From Chiridota heheva (taxonomy: Eukaryota > Echinodermata > Holothuroidea > Apodida > Chiridotidae): a DNA stretch of 64,000 nt. Of this stretch, positions 27,101-40,760 are shown one piece after another (within the stretch, counting starts at the first letter, position 1; the number at the start of each line of letters is the position of its first letter). The position numbers and the translations under genes are program-made. Where the stretch lies: contig JAIGNY010001448.1 of the NCBI GenBank assembly GCA_020152595.1, positions 446,001-510,000 of the forward strand, written 5' to 3'. The notes under the pieces are model-generated. The model was not told the DNA's origin and did not search any database. It saw only the letters and a program-made list of their open reading frames with translations.

Positions 27101-30100
27101 CGTACACGTGGCTACCTCATACGACTTAAAAAGGTAAACCTGATAAGATAGAGCAGCGTAGAAGCTGCAAAGGAGAAAATTGTTAGAAAAAGATTAAATT
27201 TATAAAAGAAAATTTGACCAGTTCCAGTGATGTTGTGAAAACAACACGCTGAAAAGAAGTGAGGGTTAGTAGAGGTAATATGAAGGTCAGGATTGGGCTG
27301 GTAACTACGTTTTTAAGGTCGGCTAGAAGTGCATTAGAATCAGGTCATGTGACCAGATTGCATATTTATAGCATGGAAGGTAAGGTATAACTAGAAGTAA
27401 ATGTCAATGATTGATACGCCCTATTTGTAAATTCTTACAAACTAGTTTACTTTCTTAATAGACTAAGTTCACCTGAAAGCCATGAGATAACTGAGGGAAT
27501 ACAAAACATTTTAATGGCACTTGAAATTGATTAGTCTCAACCAAGTTTTTATGTGGAAGAAACAAAAAGCATTGCATCAACAAAAAAATATGTGTTTGTT
27601 TCAGATTTTATTTTCCAAAAATCATATGTAAGTAGGTAGGGAAAAAATTGGCTTTAGGCAAAAAGTTTAGTTTTGAGAACTTTCTTGCTTACTCCAACAT
27701 GAAAGAATTAGTGATTTATATTCCACAACCGTAAAATTAACGTTAGATTTTCCATTTTTCGCTCCAAAATGTCAATGAAACTTTCAGTCAGCCTGTTCAA
27801 CTGACAGTAGGTCGGCAACCAGAAACTTGTATATAGTTTATTTTGGGCTGGTTAAAGGAATATTCCCAATGTTTTTTCATAACATTTCATAAGAAAGAGA
27901 AAAAATTATAGTACAAAAATCATGTTGATAAGTTTTTTCTACCAAGATATATTTGAATTTTAAGGTTAACAAAAAAAACACTAAACAAATAGGAAAAGGC
28001 TCAGTATGACATCACAACAACACATTCGCCCACAAAGTTGTTGTATTTCATTCAAATCTATCATCCTTTTTTATTAGTAAATCCTGCTAGAAAAATAAAT
28101 TGATGAAAGTTAGGTATTTATATACATTGCCAAATAAACCCTACTTCAATAACTTTTGGAAAATTGTTTCTATTCATAAAGAAACAACCAATTAATGTTT
28201 AAAGAAATACATAGACATTTGCAATGGAATTGTCTCTATGACATCATCACACATGAATTCATCGTACTGTACAAAAACATTAAAATGCAATTGGGAAATC
28301 TTTAAATCCTTATCTCCTGAACGGAATATGATATCAACCTGAATTTTGTACCAAATTGACTCATAAAGTATACTCTTTGAAATATAATTTTCCAAAAAAC
28401 CATGGTAATATTCCTTTAATTCTGAACATCAAAATTACACCTATTGACATAATTGTTATGATCATACACTCTACACAGATTCTCTTTGAAGGTCTGTGGA
28501 GGAATAATCTCTAAATTGCTTTCAAATGTACTAAAAGGGGAAAAAACATCAGATAGATTACTCTTGATTCAACAATACCACATGATTCAACAATACTACA
28601 TGACACGAGTATAGCACACTACATGGAGTCCACTGGCATTTGCTGTTAGTGAGAATACTCCTTCTGTAAATTGGCATTTAAGTTTGATGATGCCAAAATT
28701 TATGTCACAATAATCAGCACGGAAGAACTACTAGTTTCTGAAGCAGCCAACCTTTGAGTCACTTGGCAGCACATGTACCACAAAATATGTACCAGAGATT
28801 TTGACCGTATGTGTATTGAATAGAAATAAATTAAAGAGATAAGTCCAATTTGTAATCAAAAAGAAATTTCAAATTTGATTTAGAGAACCACTGCACTTTA
28901 ATTTCACCAATTAGAATAATAATCAATACTTCAATACAGAAAAAATTGTATTTAAAGGATTAGCTCAGTGGTCAAGCATGTTAATCTAATAAGAGGACTT
29001 CAAAAGAAACAAAATGGTGAATAACTTATTCTGTTAAGGAGATATCTAAATTTAAAGTTTGGTATCATTTGTGTAGAAACAACTGAAACCAGACTAGTTG
29101 TGATGTCATAGCCTCAGATTTCTCAGAAGTTTTTATGTATTCTATTATATTTGTTCCTGTGATTTTGTGACTTAAAATCTACAAGATATGTCAAAAAAGT
29201 AGTAAAACTGAATCTAGGAAGAGTATTTATAATATACCAACTGAAAAAGGTTTCAGGAAAAATAATTTAAATAGTGAAAAACTAAATAAACTTTCCTTAA
29301 ATACATAGACTTTAAGGAATCTGAGGCTGTGACATAACAACTTGTATGATTTCACTTGTTTGTATAGAAATTATACCAAACTTTAAACTTGAATATCTCC
29401 TTAATGGAATAAGATTTTACAATACTTTTTTTTTTTCCATTTTGTTTCTTTTAAAATCCTCTTTCATATAAGATGGACATGCTTAACCACTGACTAATCC
29501 TTTAAATAACTTGAATTACCTAATTCCTGCCTTGAGCTGCATACCCCCGAGCCATAGTACTGAGTAATTTCTTCAACCTTGTCAATCCTTGGACCTGTAT
29601 TTTCAGCAAAACCAAGATAATTGTAAGAGCCCAGATTTACTGACTTCTTTATCCTCCCTGTTAGACTGAAAGAGAAAAGATGAGAACCATTTTTATACAC
29701 TCAAAACAAACTCATATTCAATGGTATGAAATTCAAAATGGATTACATGTCCACATGAATGATAGGGAATAACCAAATTAATAAAGCTTGTCACTCTGGA
29801 TAAAAGGCAATAGATATTATTAACTTCAAAGTTAGAAATGCTTGCCAGGACAAGCAGCCCAAATAAAGTATAAGGTTGCAAATTTTCAAAAACCTGCTAC
29901 ATGGCCAATATTTTTGAACAATTGTGGGGCAATGGGTGGCTTTCGGAGTTACTACTACTACAGAAATGTTGTATACAGACTGCATTAAATTCCACCCTCT
30001 CCCCAGATCTCACATCAACTTTTCTTTCTTGTTTAACTATCACATACAGTACTATATTTTTTATCAGATAACCTTACAGAGAATCCCCACACACAATGAA

Positions 30101-33100
30101 AAGAAAATGTATTTTAATCAAAGCAGTTTTCTCTTTCTGTAGCAACTCACTTTGCAGAATATGTTTCCTTGCACATGTTTTTTATTTTTTTAATCATAAA
30201 TAATAATTTACAAATATTTGACATACACACTCTAAAAAATAGGAATAAATGTTGCATATTTTAATTTGGGCCAAATTTGATGTGTCGTAGCGACACTGAC
30301 CAGCCAGTTGTATTATTTTTATTGAAATTTGCTTTTAAATCATCAGGGCAGGGAAAACATAGCAAACTAAATTGCATTCATTTGTACATCAGAATTACAG
30401 CAACAGCCACACTCAGTTCCAGCTTTGTAACAAGGATGGAGAAATATTAGTTTTTGTCTTTCATTAAAACCAGCAAGAAAGTCTCAAAAGCTTTTTCCAT
30501 TGGATATTTTGAAAGCATCTGAAAGACAAAAAACACCTGACACACTTGTTGCTTTTCATTCATGTTCTAACAACTGTTCATCTCACTTACATTACTATCC
30601 CTATAAAAATTTAACGCAAACATAATCTTGATTGCCGAATTACAGCAAAACCCCAAAACAAGACAAGACAATCTCCCTTTTTCCATCGTGTGTAGTGATA
30701 GATCACCAAAAGTTTGTTCACCTTGTTAGTTCCACACACACACAAAATAAATTGCAAAGCCACAACACAAGACAATCTCCTTTTTTCCATATATTGTAGT
30801 AATAGATCACCAAAAGTTTGTTCACCTTGTCAATACCACACACAAAATCAATTTCAATGCCAGGTACACTTAAGCATACAGAGAGAACAATGATACTACA
30901 GTACACATTATGTGTGTACACATTAAGATCTTTCTTCTGGGAATGTGCCTTAGTTTCCCTCCAATTGATGCTGCTGTTGTTATAGCATGAAAAAACAAGT
31001 TTTTTCGTCAGCGTTGAGTAAAAGCTTCCTCAAGTTATACAAAAATGTGTTTGTGTGTATCCTCATATTAAGGCTGCCAGGCTTAATTTGTTTACAAATA
31101 GTTAATCAAGGCATATCAGAATGTCATTACAATGTATACTTTTCAGGCTCAATGAGAACTGAACCCCATTGCAAGTAGGGTTCGGGGCCTCAAAGAGTTA
31201 AAGCTAAAACAGCTGGTCATTGAACAATTTTGAGTTGCAGTAAACTCAATTTTGCATCTTTTCAGCTTTTGGTCTCTAAGGGTCCCTCTCAAGCCCATAA
31301 AGTAATTATCCCCTTCCCTCCCTTGCTCAGTCAGCCTTATCCTGTCCTATCTTCATTTAAAACAAGTAATAAAATCCTTTAAAAAAAAAAAGAGTAAATC
31401 CACAAGGCAGAAAGCAACTTCAAAACATACAATTTTTCATGATTGAGTAGGATGCTGGTACTGAGTGAGATCCATCTGTACAACCTTATTTAATCTACCT
31501 AAAATGTCAGCATTTAGGAGCAGTACATTAAAAAAACATGGGGAAAGATTAATCAGTACATAAAAGCACTGGTTTTCAGTTTTCATATCTTTTTGCCAAT
31601 CGCTTCCTTTATATAATATCTGACCTATAATATCCTGCCCTAAATTAAATTAAGTGGGCAAATAAAATCCAGCTGAGCAATAATCATGATGTATTCTACA
31701 CATTCTATACTGAAACATGGAGAATCCTGGTACCAACAACAAAAGTACTCAAGTACTGAATGCATGCACCCACAGCATCAAGTGTAACTTACACTATGCA
31801 AATGTGGTATTACCACTAATGTAGTACATCAGGGTTTTTTTTAAATATATTTATGGCGTTATCATTCATACTGTATGTAGGGCAGGAGTCAAAATTCCCG
31901 CAGTTCCGAGAAGAGCGCTTTTTAAGCAGGAGCAGGAACAGGAAATTTTCAAATATGACTGTTCCATGGAACAGTGTTCTTCTTTTTTTCTCAAACATAA
32001 AGCATCAACATCATGCAATGTATTGTTTTCTGCTCATAAAACGTGTGCTAAGAGTAAAATTCCTCCAAACAATTAATTTTTTAAAGTATGGATAAACTTT
32101 CTTTTCCTGCAATTGTCTGGTGCAATCTATCATAGATGGGCAGCTGAAAGTATGTCAGTACACATTCCACATGGAAAGCATTTTAGTAATTACTACCTGG
32201 GGAACAGTTTCCTTCTCAGGCTTACAACTGAGCTGTCAAAATAACAGCTACCAGGACCCTAAGCTGAGCTTACCTGGGATTTATCTATTATCAGTATTGA
32301 ACATAGGGATATATCTGTTGGGGGATATTATGTTTCCCATGCCATAATAATTATATGACATAATACACTTGTCATCTGCCACTTAAAGAATTTATTTAAA
32401 AATTTTGTGCACATGCTTGTGAGTGCTTGAATCAAGGCCATGATCGAGGTACCATACATACCTCCTTGCATGAATTGTGTTATTTGATAAAAAAAGATGC
32501 TTGCTTCAAAAGTGCTCCATATGTAGAAAAATTAAGTAAAAACAATGATATGTGTGCATGATAATACAGAGAAATTAATGTAATGGGATGCATGACCTCA
32601 TTAAGATGAACTTAGTGCATTTGTGTGGACCCATTTTCTTTTTGGACAAAATGTAATTTCACACCACATGGTGTGGTCAAATTTACCGTGTCACTTGTAT
32701 AACTTCGATAATCGGCCAGAAGAGGTTACAATTACCCATTGACCTGCAAATTATAATTGATACAAATCAGCTCATAACTTTTGTTAGAGGCATATGTCTT
32801 ATCAATTATCCCCATGAATTCATTTTTCTCCCTACTGCCTTGAAGTTTTTGCTTGTTGGGGAAATAAATTTTCCAGCACGTGGTGTGGTCAAATCAAGCC
32901 CCCTTCACCCCCTCTCTACCCACATGCCATTATAATTTTTACTACATAATAATGATCTTCAAAATAATTTGTTTATGTCTCACTCACATCCCTGATAATG
33001 TATTTGCATGTGTTAACTAACGCAATGCAACTATCATGGGTTCCTTTCTATATTTACCCCGTACATATGATACGATACGTGTTACAGCCTTACTTAGCTT

Positions 33101-36100
33101 AGAATTTCGACACAAGCGCAGCACCCTTCTATCATTTATTTCCACTTATTCTTACAAGTATATTATAAAAAAAAGGTATACATTTAGTCCAATTTTAAGC
33201 AAGGAATTTGCTTTTTTTAATGACGAAAATGTTAGAACAGTGAAATTTGATCCGGAACAGTATTCATTTTAAGAAAGCACTGTTACGTGGAACAGTAGTG
33301 AAAAATTTAAAATTTAATTCCTGTAGGGTGAATTACAGGCATTGTAAGAATGCTCAAAAAAGCTGTCTGAATAAAAGAAAGAATCCAAGAATAATTTTTT
33401 TAAAGTATGAAAAATGTGGTGTGTTCATTAATAAGGACCCAAACCATTATTCTTCTGCTTTCATTAAATTACAGACCTCCATTTAAAGGAGAAAATTGCT
33501 CAAATTAATATATTAAAGCATTACACCTGCAGTTGGCCAGCTGAGAGGTGCTCCGTCTGCCCACTGCTTCCTTAATTTCAATGAAATGAAGAAAGCTGTG
33601 GCTCAATCTACAGGTAAAATGCTACACATACAGAAGGATGTATTACACAACTTTCATCATCTACATGTATAGCCGAACTCATTTTCAACTAGAATTAAAG
33701 CACTCTGCAGATCCCATATCTCCGCCCCTGTTTGTTCCCCACTGGAATACAATCTACCGCAGAAACCCTTAACCCACTAAGTTATACCTAGAGCTGTATT
33801 AAGTATCGATCATCGTGGAAAAAATATTGCGATATATATATTGTGGTATTTTTTATGAAAACTGACTCACAACACAAAATTGTTAATAACACTAGTCTAG
33901 GCCTACTTCTTTGATGTATACATGAATGCATGATGATGAACACAAGAAAAATTGAATTCCAGATCTAGCAGAGGACATGATCGCAGGACTATTACGTCCT
34001 AGATTGCATCACGTATCAAACACGATTGATAGTTCAGGCTAAGTGACCATGAATCATCAAAGTGATAGTCATGTTCTGGGCCAATTTTTCGTTCTTCTTG
34101 CCAACTTACATCAGAGTGTGTGTGCCAGTGTGGGGTGAATGAGCACGATTTTTAATTAGTTTTTTATTTTATTTTTATATTTCACGATATTTTGGCGCAT
34201 TTCTAAAGTTGATTTAGAAACAATACTCGCCTAAATTTGACTTTTAGATTTACTACCGTAACATTAGTACTGTAACGTACGAAGTAGCCTAGGCTAGTTG
34301 CGTGAAAATTTCTTAGTTCTGTATCAGTTTTTGGTATCGCGATGTGTTAAGAAGCATAATTCATGTCGTGGGGAAAAGAGATATCATGATAGTCGACATA
34401 TCATGACAGCACTAGTTATGACCCCAAATATCTATTTCTCACTGTTGATCTGTATTGCCACTTGCATTCTAAACACTTGAGGATTGTCACTTGTCATCAT
34501 TGTTTTCAGTTTTATTCTGGCGAAGCATTCAATGTTTGAGCTCTATTCATCCAAGATTCACATTCCATCATTTCCCTTTCATACAAGAAGCTAAATGTTT
34601 TGATTCTCTTTGATACCAGAAACCACTTGATCTGATTTTCTTAGAGTCCAGAAAATTGATTGTTTTGAACTCTTTTCAGGGCATGAATTCATTGTTTAGG
34701 ACATTCTATTGGAATCCATTGAAAAGTTTAACATAACATAACAAGATTATGGGCTAAGAAGGGTTAGTCACCCCATAAAAAGCCCAAACTAGCACCACCA
34801 CCACAAAAAAAACAGGAAATAACAGGAAGTCAAAGCATCACTACCAGATAGAAATTTAAAAACCGTGGTCAAACCGAGAATTCGCAGCCTAGATTCTTCA
34901 GAGAGATTCCTTACCTTGGAAATAAGTCAAGTGGCTCTTCCCTGAACCTGCTCCAAAATGAACTTATCCTTCTCATAAAAGGGACTCCAAGCCTGAATAG
35001 CATACTCAAGGTGAGGCCTGACTAACTGCTTATACAAATTATGAACAACCTCCCTACCCAAAAAACAAAAATTTCTTCTAATCAAACCAAGCATCCTATT
35101 TGCCTTTGCAGCTGCTAAAGCACACTGTTTAGAAGGCTTCAGATTGCTAGTAATGACAACACCTAGATCCCTTTCTTGATCAACACAACCAAGATTTGAA
35201 CCATTCATGCAGTAATCAAAAGCCAAATTGCTCTGACCAAAATAAATAACTTTCCATTTATTAACATTGAATGACATCTGCCATTTTTGGGACCGAGAAA
35301 CTACCTTATCCAGATCAGTTTGTAAAAGTGAAGAATCCCTAGCATTATCAACAATCCTGTACAGCTTAGTGTCATCAGCAAATTTACAAATCCTGGAGCC
35401 AAGGGAAACATCAATATCATTAAAGAATATTAAGAAAAGAAGCAGACCCAATTCAGAACCCTGAGGAACATCACTTGTAGCCTTCTTCCATGGAAATACA
35501 TTAACAACAACTCATTGTGACCTGTCAACTAATCAAGAATATAACCAATTGGCACACTTTCCCTCCACACCAAGCGCTCTTGTTGTCATCATGAGCCTGC
35601 CCAATGGAACCTTATCAATTGCTTTTTGGAAATCTAAATAGATAACTTCCACATTATGACCGGAATCAAGTAGTTTAGTAACATCATCAAGAAACTCCAA
35701 TAAATTAGATACACAAGACCTCTTAGGTGCTGGGACCCATGCTAGGACAAATTCAACAAACCATTGACCAGTAAATGATTTAGTACAGCATCTTTAACAA
35801 TGGACTCAATGACCTTGAAGACAACACTAGTATTAAAGATTCACTGGCCTATAGTTACAAGGCAAACTGTGGTCACCCTTTTTAAAATTAGAAGTGACAT
35901 TAGCAATTCTCCAATCACTAAGAACAACACCAACATCAGAACACTTTGAAAAGATAATACTCAGGGGAACAGAAAGAACATCAGAACACTCACGTAAGAC
36001 AGCAGGATGTACTGTATACCATCTGGACCGGGTGCTTTATTTGGGTTCAAACCCTTTAACTTCTTAGACACAACATCAACTGAAAAATCAACATTCTTAA

Positions 36101-39100
36101 ACTAAAGAGTGCACACTAAGATAATTCACAACATCATCAGCAAGGGACACCTTATCAAAAACAGATACAAAGTAGTCATTCAAAACCTCAGCCATATCCT
36201 TACCACTATTGATAGTAACACCATCATTACCCAGAAGGGGACCAACAACCTCCTTGTTTTTTTGCTTTGAACAAACATAAGAATGAAATGACTTAGGATT
36301 GATCTTAACCTCTTTGGACAAACGTTTTTCAAAAAGCACTTTAGAATTGACCCAGGGTCAATTCGGGTTTGAAGATGTAACCTGTGATGTAATGCATGAA
36401 ATGTAAGATTTCAGTATTTTCTGAATTGCCTTTGGAAGACATGTAATATCAGACCTAAACAGAACGTATAAGTGGAAGTTCCATGTCGATTTCATTGGAA
36501 AATAACATTCTTTTCAACATAAAAACTGTGGATTTGTAAGCATAACTTTGGAGCTCTCAGTTTAACTTTAGCCTATCCTGTATCCTAACATTTCCAGCAC
36601 TTACAAACTTATAGCTGCATCAGCACATTAAACTGTATACACCACTACAATGCTACAAGGTACTTGACTCTAATTCAAGTGAGGATTATACACCCTGTTG
36701 ATTACCCACAAAGGATATAGGCATGGGTACCAGGGCTCAGATAAAAGAAAGTGCTGAACTTGTTGCCAAGGTAATTGAGCAAGTATTTTCTAGCCCAAAA
36801 CTTGAGAAGATGTTGCAGGCTTGCATTGATAGAGCTATGGATAAAATGTTGGAAAGTTTTCTGCTACAAATTGAAGAAAACAGAGGTAGAATTCATGACA
36901 TTGAATGCAATCTAGACAGATCATCACAAGAAATTGCTAAAATGAACACAAAGTTAGAATCCGTCAGAGACGCATGCAATCGGGCCTTGAAAGAGGTCAA
37001 TGAACTTAAGCAATATTCCAGAAGAAATTGCTTACGCATCTTTGGTATTGAAGAGACACCAAGTGAGCAACCCAAGGATATTGTGATGCAGATTGCAACT
37101 GAGAAACTTGGGATCAAGATGGACCTTTCTGACGTGGACCGCTCACATAGAGTTGGTAAGATGGTTCCCTCAAAGCACAACAGAGCCATCATTATTAAGT
37201 TCACCAACAATGATGTTTGCTCTCGCTTCATCAAGAATCACCATGGCCTGAAGGGGACCCACATTACCATCAAAGAGGGTCTAACAAGAACCAACCAAGA
37301 ACTGTTGCAAGCAACCAAGAACACTAATCTGGTGAAATCAGCATGGTCCCAAGATGGTTGCATCATTGCACTCATAAACAAAAATGGAAAGGAACATACC
37401 AAGAGAATATGGGGCAGCAATGACCTCAGAACTTATAAAAAATATTTTTTTAAACTTTCACTATCTTGAATTACCACGAACACTGAACTATCTATTTCTG
37501 AATAATCCAAAGGCATTTCAAAGGTATTTCTGTTTCATCGTTTCACATTTTTGTGTTATTTATATTTTCATTATTTGATTTTATATCTATATTTTCCTTA
37601 AATGATATCGCCACATAGAGGTGGTGATACATCCATTGATTTGCCTTCAACATGCTTGACAATTTATGTTAATGACCCTGATACAGATAATAATCATGTT
37701 AACTACTTTTCTGAAATTGATCCAGATGGCAATCTGTTCCATTCTTTTAATAATGACACAAGCTGCAATTGTTATTCTTTAGACAAAATTTCAGACAGTA
37801 ATATTAATTCATCTCCATCTCTTTCCTTGATGCATGTAAATTGTAGAAGTTTGAATCGTAATTTTGATAACCTTTTTATTTTTCAAAATATGCTTTCCAT
37901 CAAACCTGCTGTAATTGCAGTTACTGAAACTTGGCTCAACAGTTCTTCACCTATTCACTTTTTTGACTTGCCAAATTATAACTTAGTTTACAAAAACCGT
38001 ACCTTTAAGCGTGGAGGAGGAGTTGGTTTACATATCCATAATGATTATTTATACAAGGTCCGTGATGATATATCTATTTTTATTGATGAATGTTTTGAAT
38101 CAATTATCATTGAATTCTTTTGTAATGATGGACATATGCTAGCGGGTGCTATATATCTTGCGCCAAATTCCACAAATGCTACAACTTTTCTTAATGTTTA
38201 TGATGAACTTCTTCCTAATATCTCAGAGGTAAATTTCTTTTCATATTTAATGGGTGATTTCAACTTCGATTTATCCATCACAGGGTTGAATAACTCAACT
38301 GATGCTCGTTATTTTATTAATATGTCCTCATCTTACTTTTTTCGAGCATTAATTGATCAATCTACGAGAATAACATCTACTACTTCATCCTTAATTGATA
38401 ATATATTTACAAATGCTAATAGGCCTATTAAAAGTGGTATTATCGTTACTGACTTTTCTGACCATTAGCCTATTTTCTGTATGACACCAAAAGTTGATTG
38501 TATTGATAAGTGTAGGAATAAAAATAAAAATAAAAACAATAGTGATAAAACGTTTCGTCCCATCACTGCAGAAAATAGTTAGAAATTCTTTCATTGTCTC
38601 TCCCAAGTTGATTGGCAACTTATCTATGATATGACCAACTGTCAAGATGCTTATAATTTTTTCATCAAGACCATTTCCTTTTGTAATAATGAATGCTTTC
38701 CTAAAACTCTGAAAAAGAAAAAGTATCATTGCAAGAAATCCTGGTGTACACCTAGAATCTTGGAATCATGCCGAACTAAAAATAAATCGTTTAAGAAATT
38801 TATAACAAGTCCAACTGTTGAAAATAAATCAAACTATGTCTGTTTTAAAAACACATTAACCAAAGTTATTCGCATTGGCAAGTATAATTTTTACAGCCGT
38901 GAATTTCATACTAATTTATTAAGCGTTTTGTGATAGCATTGTTACTATCATAACCAAATACGCAGGCAATGACCCCGTCATTGTATTTGTGTGTTCACTC
39001 GTCGTCGTCGACAGACAAACAAACAGAGGCAAAAACATAACTTCCATCCAACTTCATTGGCGGAGGTAATTAAAATTTGTACATCTATTTGTACATCTAT

Positions 39101-40694
39101 TTGAAGATGTCCTTCAAGAACCAGCAGTTCAAGAGAAGGACACTTGTTACTGAAATGTATTGAATCCTCCACATGGTTGAATGGCCTACTAGAATTGAAC
39201 ACAACAGCTTTATAAGTACAAATGGAATTCAAATCGATAATCAACTTCTAAATTGTGTTGTCAGACCAAAGAAAATCCATTCAACCAGGGAGCTGTAATT
39301 TAGGCAGTTCCCTGGTTTAACCCAGTCCACACTGACCTACAATGCTCACACAAAACACTTCACTTAAAAAGACTCACAACCATTTAAGTTACTGTCAGGT
39401 TGAAAAAATGGCAAAACTAGAATTAAATAACTAATAATTCATTACATAAAAGGAATAAAAACAAATAGACTCAGCAAATCATTTTGATATGATACTACTT
39501 TAAAATTTGACACTCCACAAAAGTAGCAAGGCATGGTACAATTTAATTTCTATGCAATTAATAGTACCACATGAAGTGTAAGAGGTACTGGTCATTTTCT
39601 TCAAAATCTACATCAATAAGCCATCTTTTTGTAGTATCCCTTGTGCGAAAATGTTCTTTCTTTCTTAACAAGAAACTTGCTGAGATCAAATTTACAACTT
39701 TTTTTTTTAACTAAAGATCATGGGGCTGTGGCATGTTTATCATTTGTTTCACAATAATCTATGGCATTTTAAAGGATTAATTAGTTCAGGGGTCAGTACT
39801 GAACCAGAAAACAGAAGGTAATTATTTCAGCATTTAAATGAATTTCACTTCCCATCTCAGTTCTACAAATAATATACCTTGTACATTCACAGATGAGCCA
39901 ATCATTACTCCATTGTTGCCTGTCAGTGCATATCTTACGCAGTGGCAAGCTCACTAGCTTCAACCTTTCACCTGTGGCCCATTCATCAAACAGATCACAA
40001 CTACTGTACTATAATCCAAATGCTGTGACCAGGGAGCTCAAAGTAACAGCTCCCTGGTATGACATACCACTCCTTATCACACTAGCTGTATCTTCACTTT
40101 CCTTTCAACACACTATATAGTGTATAGGATTGAAAATTCTCAACCTTTTAATTTTCAAAATAAAAGAATGATAAGAAGAAGAATTAACTGATTTCTTTGC
40201 TCTTCATGCAAAATCTCAATTATGGTTATGATTACATTATTCGATTTTACAGTATTTGATGACTTCAAGTCTCGAGAATTAAGAAAATGGGTGGCTATTT
40301 GAGTAGTGGCAACGCTGCAGGAAAGAGGAAATCGCTTTCCCCTCCCAGATTGTTTTTACGAGCTACATATTTTGTCCAATCTATTGGCTCCTTAACTCCC
40401 CCATGCCCCTTCCCCTTTCCCCCATGAGACAAAGCTGCTCCTCTTCTTTCCCCCAGCATCGAAATCATTGCACAAGCATGAACTGCACTGATCACTTTTA
40501 GCTTACTACATCTACATGTAGATCTCACACATGATTACAATAGACATATTGTTCTGAAGTTTACACAACATATCAGTATTTCACAGACCCCTAGCTTTGC
40601 TGTTTCACAGGGGCCTGTTTCAAAGGAGCGACCCACCCCACCCCCCTGGGGTCCCTGAAGGTCCGCCCTGCCCCTCATGAATGTTTTTTTTTTT

Positions 40695-40760
<66 letters not shown>

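Larger units (their letters stand above)
19849..27402 (-). mobile_element. DIRS-type tyrosine-recombinase retrotransposon (decayed)
   Basis: About 7.55 kb, sense on the minus strand like the host gene. From 5' (27402) to 3': inverted terminal repeat, gag-like ORF, RT plus RNase H, tyrosine recombinase, a tandem-repeated 3' region, internal complementary region, inverted terminal repeat. Inverted rather than direct terminal repeats, the internal complementary region and a recombinase instead of a DDE integrase define DIRS elements. Frameshifts, stops, a 23-bp duplication in RT and a 2.25-kb insertion (20713..22963) show it is inactive. Base composition is visibly more GC-rich (about 23.3-26.6 kb) than the host intron. 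Confidence 0.9.
38936..40680. other. Intron sequence with two hairpins
   Basis: No gene recognised. Holds inverted-repeat hairpins at 39283..39317 and 40028..40058 and a single left end of the foldback MITE near 39769..39800. The minus ORF at 40528 shows no family resemblance. Confidence 0.5.

Noticed and set aside
40295..40528. 77-codon minus ORF with [13 protein letters not shown]
   Set aside because: No recognisable family, no splice context, overlaps a C/T-rich stretch; not supportable as a gene.
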